A stretch of 11,026 nt of DNA from Planctomycetota bacterium (lineage in GTDB: Bacteria; Planctomycetota; Phycisphaerae; WQYP01; JAJZKY01), in NCBI GenBank assembly GCA_021803885.1, contig JAJZKY010000089.1:1-11026 (forward strand). Direction: 5' to 3'. Position 1 is the first letter of the stretch. Each line of letters begins with the position of its first letter. Position numbers and translations under genes: made by a program. Of this stretch, positions 1 through 4,211 are shown one piece after another. The notes under the pieces are model-generated. The model saw only the letters and a program-made list of their open reading frames with translations. It searched no databases and had not been told where the DNA came from.

Positions 1-320
1 TGCAATGCAGATATGGCCTGACTGATCTCAGTGACGATGCCATAGGTCTCCTTGCTCCGGAGCTTGAGTTCGGAGTAGATAGGGAACACCAACCACCACG
101 CGACTCCGAAGATGGCCAGAAAACCCATTTCGTCAAAATAGGAGTGAAGCGTCTTACCTGATAACCAGGAAACTACGCCCACCGATATCGCAAGCAGTGA
201 AAACAGAAATAGGTTGAGCGCAATCGACCGCTCACCTCGGACGGCTTTGTCAACATCGTCAAGCCCATCTTGAAATCGCAGACACATAGGATTGTCAGTC
301 CTTTCCAAAGCTCGATTCAT
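1..320 (-). CDS. Small membrane protein, 3' end cut by window edge
   Basis: The frame is open without a stop from an ATG at 320 to the left window edge (106 codons seen), so the C-terminus is missing. Two hydrophobic stretches are visible: roughly residues 35-52 (LNLFLFSLLAISVGVVSWL) and 68-82 (GFLAIFGVAWWLVF). A charged N-terminal segment of about 33 residues precedes them, and the second is followed by a polar, helix-prone tail (YSELKLRSKETYG...). This predicts an inner-membrane protein with two helices and both ends probably on the same side. I recognise no family. No clear Shine-Dalgarno sequence precedes the ATG. It is divergent from the small membrane protein at 371-550, with 50 bases between the starts, so the two may share a control region. 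Function unknown. Confidence 0.6.
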   Translation of the reverse strand, partial: MNRALERTDNPMCLRFQDGLDDVDKAVRGERSIALNLFLFSLLAISVGVVSWLSGKTLHSYFDEMGFLAIFGVAWWLVFPIYSELKLRSKETYGIVTEISQAISAL

Positions 321-370
321 TGGACAGCCCCGACGTAGAATGAGGGCCTCTCCCGAAACGATGAGGAACC

Positions 371-550
371 ATGATTCACTTTGCGCTGGTGGTAGCCGCC
401 GTGCTTTTCCTTGGATGGGTCGCGCTACACGCTCTTGAATTCGTCCTCGTGGCGTTCGATGAAAATGCAGGCTGCGGGTGCCTGGCTCTTCTCGTCGTTG
501 CCGTCGGAACAATCATAATTATTGCAATCTCGGCTCTCAGCTTCGGCTGA
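371..550 (+). CDS. 59-residue two-helix small membrane protein
   Basis: An ATG at 371, six bases after an AGGA ribosome-binding site, opens a 59-codon frame ending in TGA at 548-550. The product is almost entirely hydrophobic: helix 1 about residues 2-19 (HFALVVAAVLFLGWVAL), a short acidic hinge with DENAGCGC around residues 31-38, and helix 2 about residues 38-57 (CLALLVVAVGTIIIIAISAL). The two cysteines flanking a glycine in the hinge are notable. The protein would be a hairpin in the cytoplasmic membrane. It faces another small membrane protein across a 50-base gap. No family recognised; a role such as small transport regulator or toxin-like peptide cannot be told from sequence alone. The good start signal and coherent hydrophobic pattern make it likely to be a real gene. 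Confidence 0.6.
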   Translation: MIHFALVVAAVLFLGWVALHALEFVLVAFDENAGCGCLALLVVAVGTIIIIAISALSFG

Positions 551-832
551 GTGCGCCAGACACCTGCTACTCGATCGTGAATCCTCCGGCCGCAGAGTCG
601 GAACGTCAGCGGAAGAATCAGGAATTCATGGTGCGTTCTTTTTGCCTCTCTCCTTGCCGCGTCACGCAGTTCTCCGCAATGGCAAATAAAGCTACTGAAT
701 CCGAAAAACTCTACCATCAAGTGTATAAGACTACGATAAACATCAGTGGAAGCGATAGAAACCGCTGTGCGACTGACACATTAAAACCGCACGTATCGCA
801 CAATCGCCAGTGTGATGGAGGCCCTGCTTTCG

Positions 833-1165
833 ATGCGACCCAGGAAGAAGTTGCAGAACGATCAACCAAAACCTATGGACGAGCAAGAGCAACGGATACT
901 CATTCGCTATCTGGCGGACCGGCTGAAGCGATCCCGACGGGAACTCGCAGTTCACCAAGCGATGGCTGAAGTTCTTCGGGAACGCGGCCTTCCTGACGTA
1001 GACGAGCTGCTCGCTCTATTTCGGAATGAACCCACTCTCGACGAGATTCTAAATCGCTCACTCGCATGGCTTGAAACACTTTTGCCAGAATCCGAGCACG
1101 ATCTTCACCAGCGGGCGCTCGCAGAATACCTGCGCAAGTGGGAGCCGGATGGCGAACCGAACTGA
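833..1165 (+). CDS. Hypothetical helical, charged small protein (110 aa)
   Basis: The start is set at the ATG at 833 because GGAGG lies 11 bases upstream (817-821); an in-frame GTG at 812 and an ATG at 875 are alternatives. The product is rich in Arg, Glu and Leu and looks like a run of amphipathic helices: a core from MDEQEQRILIRYLADRLKR onward, then AMAEVLRERGLPDVDELLALF, then a C-terminal part with LAWLETLLPE and RALAEYLRKW. There is no signal peptide or membrane segment. No family recognised. The composition is strongly protein-like. However, a minus-strand frame at 900-1298 with its own good ribosome-binding site overlaps it antisense, so one of the two may be spurious. It sits next to a cluster of DNA-binding proteins and may belong to the same accessory element. 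Confidence 0.55.
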   Translation: MRPRKKLQNDQPKPMDEQEQRILIRYLADRLKRSRRELAVHQAMAEVLRERGLPDVDELLALFRNEPTLDEILNRSLAWLETLLPESEHDLHQRALAEYLRKWEPDGEPN

Positions 1166-1298
1166 CGCTTTGCACATGACCTCCTGAAAGATTCACTGAG
1201 CCGAGATTCTCTGCCATGTATCCGCGGAATTCTGCTCTCGTCGTCGTGGGGCCAGCCACTCCCTGAAAAGCGGGAAACTGGAACGCTGGTGTGCCCAT
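900..1298 (-). CDS. Possible fourth gene of the HTH/RHH operon (132 aa)
   Basis: The ATG at 1298 follows GAGGAG at the ideal distance, and that ribosome-binding site overlaps the TAA stop of the upstream HTH gene (1302-1304), leaving a gap of only three bases. This is the signature of translational coupling in an operon. The product has a Gly/Thr/Phe-rich start (MGTPAFQFPAFQG) and a charged helical middle (GEDRARILAKVF, IERAARLRQEGRVPEEL). No domain recognised. Against it: the plus-strand frame 833-1165 covers most of the same bases and is equally protein-like. The start signal is convincing; the length of the real reading frame is less so. Confidence 0.4.
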   Translation of the reverse strand: MGTPAFQFPAFQGVAGPTTTRAEFRGYMAENLGSVNLSGGHVQSVSSVRHPAPTCAGILRAPAGEDRARILAKVFQAMRVSDLESRREWVHSEIERAARLRQEGRVPEELQPSLGELRVPVGIASAGPPDSE

Positions 1299-1301
1299 AG
1301 G

Positions 1302-1592
1302 TTATCTCCTCGCATCCCACAGACAATCCGCGGCGGATCGGTTCTCTCTCGAGCTCGCGCAGGCACCTGAGAACGGTTCTAGCGGGGACGGCAAGCCAGC
1401 GGCCATCTCGGCGGGTGCGCGGCAAAGCTCGGCAGCCAGAGCCAGAGCCATTCGGGAGGGGTTGCGCTTGCCGGAGAGCCAATGGGCCACGGTCACATGA
1501 CTCACGCCGAATCTCTCGCCGATTGCCGCCAGCGTTTCGCCTGCATCTCGGCGTTCCTGCAACCATGCTGCGAATTGGGAGCGCGTCAACAT
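1302..1592 (-). CDS. Small helix-turn-helix DNA-binding protein (96 aa)
   Basis: Residues about 18-45 hold a clear helix-turn-helix: LAAIGERFGVSHVTVAHWLSG, with the pattern of Xre/Cro-type or transposase-like HTH proteins (recognition helix SHVTVAHWL), followed by KRNPSRMALALAAEL, which fits the next helix of an Xre fold. The last 30 residues (SGACASSRENRSAADC...) are low in structure. The start at ATG 1592 is chosen because it lies eight bases after the stop of the preceding 56-residue gene; a longer in-frame version starting near 1859 would run antisense-like through two other genes and is rejected. No strong Shine-Dalgarno sequence is visible, so translation is probably coupled to the upstream gene. 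Likely a transcription regulator of a mobile element; target unknown. Confidence 0.65.
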   Translation of the reverse strand: MLTRSQFAAWLQERRDAGETLAAIGERFGVSHVTVAHWLSGKRNPSRMALALAAELCRAPAEMAAGLPSPLEPFSGACASSRENRSAADCLWDARR

Positions 1593-1600
1593 AAGAAAAT

Positions 1601-1771
1601 TCAGTCTTCCAGCATCCAGCGCCAGATTACCGCCAGCGTCTCGCTGCTCATGGCGCGCCCTTTCTCGATCCCAGCATAGGTGCTCGCCGGAATGCCCACT
1701 CGTTCGGCAGCTTCCCGGACGCTCAGCTCTTGGTGATGACGCCATGCCTTCAGCAACTCTGCAACTCTCAC
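1601..1771 (-). CDS. 56-residue Xre-family HTH protein
   Basis: A GTG start at 1771, preceded by GGAGG about ten bases upstream, opens a 56-codon frame. The whole protein is one Xre/Cro-like HTH domain: MRVAELLKAWRHHQ (helix 1), SVREAAERVGI (helix 2), PASTYAGIEKGRA (recognition helix and the typical 'Y..IE.G.' end), SSETLAVIWRWM (helix 4). That is the minimum size for a dimeric phage-type repressor domain; there is no effector domain. It is the second gene of the operon, five bases after the RHH gene stop and eight before the next HTH gene. Xre proteins of this size usually act as phage or element repressors, antitoxins or excision regulators. No partner toxin is visible here. Confidence 0.72.
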   Translation of the reverse strand: MRVAELLKAWRHHQELSVREAAERVGIPASTYAGIEKGRAMSSETLAVIWRWMLED

Positions 1772-1776
1772 GGGAG

Positions 1777-2031
1777 TTACCCCTCCGCCTTGGGCTGGAA
1801 CTTTTCAGTATGAGGCTTATTTTCACCGGAGCGAAGGGTTCGGCGCGAACCTGTTTCACGGGGCACTTCGAGCCTGCGCCTCATTGCCCAGCTCATTCCG
1901 CACCCCATGGACCGTCCTTCTTGGGAAAGCTCATCCACAAGCCAGGATGGCAGTCGGACTGACACGTGTTTCATACGCGGCATGAGCGCATCATCCCACA
2001 CTGCCACACGCGAATCAATAGATTGTCCCAC
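1777..2031 (-). CDS. Ribbon-helix-helix DNA-binding protein (84 aa), first gene of operon
   Basis: The RHH (MetJ/Arc/CopG-type) fold is suggested at residues about 20-55: strand KHVSVRLP, helix A SWLVDELSQEGRSMG, helix B GMSWAMRRRLEV. Basic residues alternate in the strand, as expected for major-groove contacts. A GTG start at 2031 is preferred because GGAG lies nine bases upstream; a shorter version from ATG 1983 (MPRMKHVSV...) would also keep the whole domain. The C-terminal 30 residues are basic and probably disordered. The stop codon lies within the ribosome-binding region of the next gene, five bases before its GTG. A small inverted repeat (AACAAT-GAGA-ATTGTT) lies just upstream and could be its autoregulatory operator. 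Confidence 0.6.
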   Translation of the reverse strand: MGQSIDSRVAVWDDALMPRMKHVSVRLPSWLVDELSQEGRSMGCGMSWAMRRRLEVPRETGSRRTLRSGENKPHTEKFQPKAEG

Positions 2032-2058
2032 ACAAAAATGCTCCGCCCGCAGTCAGTT

Positions 2059-2074
2059 AACAATGAGAATTGTT
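2059..2074. promoter_or_regulatory. Candidate operator, inverted repeat upstream of minus-strand operon
   Basis: AACAAT and ATTGTT form a perfect 6-bp inverted repeat with a 4-base spacer. It sits 28-43 bases upstream of the GTG start at 2031, where a promoter for the RHH/HTH operon would be expected, and is AT-rich compared with its surroundings. Its position suggests an operator for one of the operon's own DNA-binding proteins. I see no convincing -35/-10 pair there, so this remains a candidate. Confidence 0.35.
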
Positions 2075-2151
2075 CCACAAGGTCACACACCGCGCAGTTC
2101 TCTCGGGGCAGGGGAGCGGAAGAAAGGCGTCTCAGCCCCCGCGAGCGCCGC

Positions 2152-2379
2152 TTAAAGGACAACTAACTGGACGCGGGAAAGCGCCAGAGTTCGGATCTCG
2201 GCCAGGCGCACCGCGCGCAGCGTGCTGGTGGGGCAGCAGTAGCCCGCGCATTCCACAAAGCCACTCCGGCGGCCTCGATAGCGAACGAGCACATCATTCA
2301 ACGGGGGAGAATGCCAGGTGCGTCGCGCACTCAGGAAGCGCGTCTTCTGAAGTCGTGAAGGGAGTATGTGAAATCTCAA
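2152..2379 (-). CDS. Uncertain hypothetical protein (up to 75 aa)
   Basis: A minus-strand frame ends in TAA at 2152-2154. In its last 50 codons the third base is mostly G or C and the product has a plausible composition (VLVRYRGRRSGFVECAGYCC, then TLRAVRLAEIRTLALSR), including a Cys-rich patch. The start is uncertain: a TTG at 2379, a TTG near 2296 or a GTG near 2287 are possible and none has a ribosome-binding site. It fills the gap between the two groups of DNA-binding genes. If the upstream TTG is used, its start lies close to the palindromic promoter of the RHH gene at 2424, which would then be a shared divergent control region. No family recognised. Confidence 0.25.
   Translation of the reverse strand: MRFHILPSRLQKTRFLSARRTWHSPPLNDVLVRYRGRRSGFVECAGYCCPTSTLRAVRLAEIRTLALSRVQLVVL
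2316..2330. repeat. 15-base semi-palindromic site, copy 1
   Basis: AGGTGCGTCGCGCAC occurs here and, in the opposite orientation, inside the perfect palindrome at 2861-2879. The core GTGCG-TCG-CGCAC is itself an inverted repeat with a 3-base spacer. The site lies 108 bases before the start codon of the RHH gene at 2424. The two copies bracket the two plus-strand RHH genes, so they could be binding sites for one of the RHH or HTH proteins nearby. Confidence 0.4.
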
Positions 2380-2387
2380 TTTATTTC

Positions 2388-2417
2388 TTGACAGTGTACC
2401 GCAATATGCGGTACGTT
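2388..2417 (+). promoter_or_regulatory. Promoter with embedded palindromic operator before RHH gene
   Basis: A perfect -35 box TTGACA (2388-2393) is followed, 18 bases on, by a -10-like TACGTT (2412-2417). Between them, and reaching into the -10, lies the palindrome GTACCGCA-ATA-TGCGGTAC (2396-2414): two perfect 8-bp arms with a 3-base centre. A dimer or tetramer of an RHH protein bound here would exclude RNA polymerase, the standard layout of an autorepressed promoter. The start codon of the RHH gene follows seven bases after the -10, so the transcript may be leaderless; no ribosome-binding site is present. Confidence 0.65.
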
Positions 2418-2423
2418 AGAAGC

Positions 2424-2570
2424 ATGAAAAAGGCTACGAGTTTCCGATTGAGCGAGAAGGCCACGAATCTGCAGCAACGGCTGAGCGATGCGCTTGGCAT
2501 AAGCCTTACAGCGATCCTGGAACTTGCCATCAGAGACCTAGCCAAGAAGCATGGCGTGAAAGATGAATAG
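2424..2570 (+). CDS. 48-residue ribbon-helix-helix protein, probable autorepressor
   Basis: ATG at 2424 opens a 48-codon frame. The whole protein is an RHH domain: strand ATSFRLS (residues 4-10), helix A EKATNLQQRLSDAL, turn GIS, helix B LTAILELAIRDLAKKHG, the usual Arc/CopG-like layout with a polar-hydrophobic-Arg alternation in the strand. Upstream in-frame codons run on to 2070 but lack a start signal. The promoter and a perfect palindrome sit directly before the ATG, so the likely role is repression of its own promoter, as in plasmid copy-control (CopG-type) or antitoxin genes. The next gene, 80 bases downstream, is another RHH protein rather than a toxin. Confidence 0.7.
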   Translation: MKKATSFRLSEKATNLQQRLSDALGISLTAILELAIRDLAKKHGVKDE

Positions 2571-2650
2571 CGTCATAAAACAGAAACGCGCCCGCCAGGT
2601 GGTAAGGACACCCGACGAACGCTAGCCGAATCACCTACAAAGGAGACAAT

Positions 2651-2863
2651 ATGGCTTCTACCCAGAATACTCTCATCGTTATCGATGACACCACGATTTC
2701 CACGTCGATCAAACCTGCCCTTCTCGCGGAACTGAGAGAGGTATCCAAAGTCACAGGAAAATCTCTTTCGTGGATTCTGAACCGCGCGATCAACTCGTGG
2801 CTAGATGTTGAGGGTCCGGTGTACGTGGCTCACGCAGACGAGAAACAAGCCCAGAAAACATAG
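2651..2863 (+). CDS. 70-residue ribbon-helix-helix protein
   Basis: A strong AAAGGAGA ribosome-binding site ends five bases before the ATG at 2651. Residues 14-21 (TTISTSIK) form the predicted strand, 22-35 helix A (PALLAELREVSKVT) and 38-51 helix B (SLSWILNRAINSWL), a typical RHH/CopG-like pattern. A polar tail follows (VEGPVYVAHADEKQ). It is in the same direction as the RHH gene at 2424, 80 bases after it, and probably on the same transcript. RHH proteins of this size are often antitoxins or relaxosome/plasmid partition regulators; no ParE, RelE or other toxin frame follows. Its stop codon is the first three bases of a perfect palindrome (2861-2879). Confidence 0.7.
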   Translation: MASTQNTLIVIDDTTISTSIKPALLAELREVSKVTGKSLSWILNRAINSWLDVEGPVYVAHADEKQAQKT

Positions 2864-2879
2864 GTGCGCGACGCACCTA
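2861..2879. repeat. Perfect 8-3-8 palindrome, copy 2 of the shared site
   Basis: TAGGTGCG-CGA-CGCACCTA is a perfect inverted repeat with a 3-base centre, overlapping the stop codon of the RHH gene. Fifteen of its bases, read on the minus strand, equal the site at 2316-2330. The 8-3-8 geometry is the same as that of the operator-like palindrome at 2396-2414, although the sequence differs. It could be a protein-binding site or an RNA hairpin. Confidence 0.45.
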
Positions 2880-2884
2880 CATCG

Positions 2885-2917
2885 AGGGCGGTGTGAGCGG
2901 GAGCCGCCCTTTACTTT
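2885..2917 (+). terminator. Probable intrinsic terminator after the RHH genes
   Basis: AGGGCGG (2885-2891) pairs perfectly with CCGCCCT (2904-2910) around a 12-base loop and is followed by TTTACTTT. Position and shape fit a rho-independent terminator for the two plus-strand RHH genes; the T-run is interrupted, so efficiency is uncertain. Confidence 0.5.
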
Positions 2918-3003
2918 CACCCGAATTTGTAACTCTGGGGGCTCAATTGGGGGCCTTCAGTGAGCATGAAAAGGTAACGGCCGATGTTGCATTCACTTAT
3001 CGC

Positions 3004-3095
3004 TGGGTTCGAATCCCTCCGCCCGACCAATAGAATCAATATCTTACAAAATAGACCCCGAAAATAAATCCGCAACTGTAGACGGAATTGTAGAT
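3004..3095 (+). other. tRNA-3'-end-like sequence with direct repeats: possible attachment-site remnant
   Basis: TGGGTTCGAATCCCTCCGCC followed by CGACCA (3004-3029) has the TTCGAAT T-loop, part of a T-stem and a terminal CCA as at the 3' end of a tRNA or tmRNA. The T-stem is imperfect, the spacing from T-loop to CCA is one base short of canonical, and no 5' half is present, so it is not a tRNA gene. Two direct repeats follow, AACTGTAGAC (3074-3083) and AATTGTAGAT (3086-3095), twelve bases apart, resembling integrase arm sites. Tyrosine integrases commonly use tRNA 3' ends, so this may be an old att site of the element carrying the small regulators. The rest of 2918-3130 holds nothing else I can name. 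Confidence 0.3.
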
Positions 3096-3124
3096 ACCCT
3101 GAGACTTTTCCACATGCCTGGACT

Positions 3125-3160
3125 CTATTGGATCCGCGTCGCCGCTCCCACTCCAAACAC
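3125..3160 (-). pseudogene. IS66-family TnpB (Orf2), first ~10 codons only
   Basis: Two bases after the TnpA stop a GTG opens MFGVGAATRI, which matches the start expected of IS66 TnpB proteins (MFGL..AT.IY...). The frame then meets a stop (TAG, 3125-3127), and none of the remaining protein is present. The break falls near 3131, marking the point where the rest of the IS66 element (most of tnpB and all of tnpC) was deleted or replaced. Confidence 0.55.
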
Positions 3161-3162
3161 GG

Positions 3163-3624
3163 CTACGCCCGCTCCAGCAGTTCGACCAACTGCTTCAGCA
3201 CGCTCGCATCGAACCCGCGCTGCACTTCGATCCGCCGTTGCCCGGTCAAGCAAACCGTCAATCCACTCGGCCTTGCCATGGCTTCCGATGACTTCCTGTC
3301 TACCGTCCGGGCAGGAACTGATACTGCGGGAATCGATGCCACCCCGGCCAACTCGACGGCCACCAACCGGCCTTCCGCTGCAACTTCTTTTCCACCTTGA
3401 CTCTGTCGCCTGTGCCACTGCTGCAAGTACCGGTCCAGCGTGCTCAACCCGATGCCGTGCAGGCGGCAATACTCTTGGCGCGGCACCTGGCTCGATCGAT
3501 AGCCGTTCACCAGTCGCTCCACTTCCTCACCACTGCGCCGACGTCGTACCCCTACTCCCAGGGCAATCGCATTTGGAATTTTCTTGACATCCGATTGGAC
3601 AGGAAAGCCCAAGTTTGCCTTCAT
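3163..3624 (-). CDS. tnpA: IS66-family TnpA (Orf1) accessory protein, 153 aa
   Basis: Residues about 28-68 hold the HTH region typical of IS66 Orf1: RRRRSGEEVERLV, then SSQVPRQEYCRLHGIGLSTL and the YLQQWHRRQ helix. The C-terminal end IEVQRGFDASVLKQLVELLE is the characteristic 'I.VP.GFD...L..L...L' motif of the family. In IS66 elements TnpA and TnpB help the TnpC transposase; here TnpC is absent and TnpB is cut, so the element cannot move by itself. ATG 3624 is used because GGAAG lies eight bases upstream. The first 24 residues (with VKKIPNAIALGVGV) include the bases that recur in reverse at 3756-3774. Confidence 0.7.
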   Translation of the reverse strand: MKANLGFPVQSDVKKIPNAIALGVGVRRRRSGEEVERLVNGYRSSQVPRQEYCRLHGIGLSTLDRYLQQWHRRQSQGGKEVAAEGRLVAVELAGVASIPAVSVPARTVDRKSSEAMARPSGLTVCLTGQRRIEVQRGFDASVLKQLVELLERA

Positions 3625-3774
3625 CTGGCGTCTTCCGGTGTCAATTTGCCCTCACATTACCCTCATATCGCCCTCACAACGACGGTTTTCTTCAGCTCGT
3701 ATTCGGCTGATGTCACCTAAATCGACATCCAGACCAGTGATCCGTGAGTGAAAAATCCAAATGCGATTGCCCTG
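3559..3774. repeat. 19-bp perfect inverted repeat, arms 3559-3577 and 3756-3774
   Basis: The sequence TCCAAATGCGATTGCCCTG is present on the minus strand inside tnpA (3559-3577) and on the plus strand at 3756-3774. In both places it is read as PNAIAL in the outward direction. CCCCTACTCCC occurs next to both arms in the same plus-strand orientation (3549-3559 and 3775-3785), so the bases just beyond the arm are inverted relative to an ordinary duplicate. The likely reading is two related IS66-type 5' ends placed head to head, one of them carrying a micro-inversion. Confidence 0.65.
3649..3676 (-). repeat. Three CCCTCA (TGAGGG) repeats at 11-bp period
   Basis: CCCTCA occurs at 3649-3654, 3660-3665 and 3671-3676, exactly one helical turn apart, just upstream of the IS66 tnpA gene. 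Phased short repeats at an IS end usually serve as binding sites for a transposition protein or a regulator; here TnpA would be the natural candidate, but that is inference. Confidence 0.45.
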
Positions 3775-3785
3775 CCCCTACTCCC

Positions 3786-3955
3786 GACTCTGTGTTCATA
3801 TTCAGAGTCCATCACAGGCCAAACCCTTTTAACAGATGCGGTTGCTCACACGCATACTTCTCAACCGCTTCGCACAACAATCACGCAATTTCAACCAGGA
3901 CGTTTAGTGGGAGGGTCCACCGCGATTACTCGACGAGCGGTTGGGGTATAAGAGG
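3786..3955 (+). ncRNA. Candidate IS110 bridge RNA remnant
   Basis: The non-coding DNA before the IS110 transposase start can form three successive stem-loops: GACTCTG/CAGAGTC (3786-3792 with 3803-3809, 10-base loop); GCGGTTG/CAACCGC (3838-3844 with 3862-3868, 17-base loop); and CCACCGC/GCGGTTGG (3917-3923 with 3937-3944, one bulge, 13-base loop). In IS110-group elements the bridge RNA is encoded in the left end just before the transposase gene, is roughly this long, and consists of a 5' stem-loop followed by a target-binding and a donor-binding loop. The order and spacing fit. The element is truncated, so the RNA would lack its recombinase. Ends and function are inferred from structure only. 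Confidence 0.4.
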
Positions 3956-4022
3956 CTCGCGGAGGAAACCCATCATGGAACTACACACCATCGGCATCGA
4001 TCTTGGTAAGACAGTTTTTCAC
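3786..4022 (+). mobile_element. IS110-family element, left-end remnant
   Basis: The remnant holds the presumed left-end non-coding region and the first 16 codons of the transposase. The coding homology stops at about 4022, and the following bases belong to the region beyond the MFS gene. The outer boundary is not defined: IS110 elements have no long terminal inverted repeats, and the junction with the IS66-like fragment lies somewhere in 3750-3790. Confidence 0.5.
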
Positions 4023-4211
4023 AAAAGATTTGACACTACCCTCCCTGGCCACCACATCTCAATGGCAGCAGATTGCGGCCCCAACTCCTCCGCAGTCGTC
4101 CAGGTTCAGTTCTCGCTTCGGCGGACGGGACGATTTTTCGTGAGCGCTATCAAGCCCGCGTTCAGAATTGTGAGTGCGGCCAGGAGATATAAGCCTGCCC
4201 GCTGCGAGTGA
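3975..4211 (+). pseudogene. IS110-family transposase, N-terminal 16 residues fused to unrelated frame
   Basis: The ATG at 3975 has a GGAGG ribosome-binding site nine bases upstream. MELHTIGIDLGKTVFH is the canonical start of IS110 transposases, and the Asp in GIDLGK is the first acidic residue of the RuvC-like DEDD catalytic site. From residue 17 onward (KRFDTTLPGHH...) family similarity is lost; the frame runs by chance to 4211, the last 106 bases being antisense to the end of the MFS gene. The rest of the DEDD domain and the serine-bearing Tnp domain are missing, so no active recombinase is made. Confidence 0.7.

Larger units (their letters stand above)
3131..3676 (-). mobile_element. IS66-family element, 5' remnant
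   Basis: The remnant includes an upstream end region, an intact tnpA and the first codons of tnpB. On the minus strand the sequence before tnpA reads TGAGGG three times at 11-base spacing and then GTAATGTGAGGGCAAATTGA; IS66 ends often begin with GTAA. The outer boundary is not certain because the matching right end is missing. The break inside tnpB at about 3131 is the inner limit. Confidence 0.55.

Noticed and set aside
478..969. Plus-strand frame of 163 codons
   Set aside because: It overlaps the end of the 59-codon membrane gene and the start of the 833 gene in another phase, has no start signal, and its composition (Ser, Arg, His, Cys-rich) is that of a shadow frame.
1302..1859. Full 185-codon version of the minus-strand HTH gene
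   Set aside because: Its first 89 codons run through the Xre gene and the end of the RHH gene in a different frame and look non-coding; the ATG at 1592 fits the operon spacing.
2070..2423. N-terminal extension of the RHH gene back to 2070
   Set aside because: The promoter and palindrome lie inside it, directly before the ATG at 2424, and the extra codons have no protein-like pattern.
3004..3029. A complete tRNA gene
   Set aside because: Only the T-arm and 3' end resemble a tRNA; the T-stem is mismatched, the spacing is off by one and no 5' acceptor strand (GGGCG-like) or anticodon arm is found upstream.
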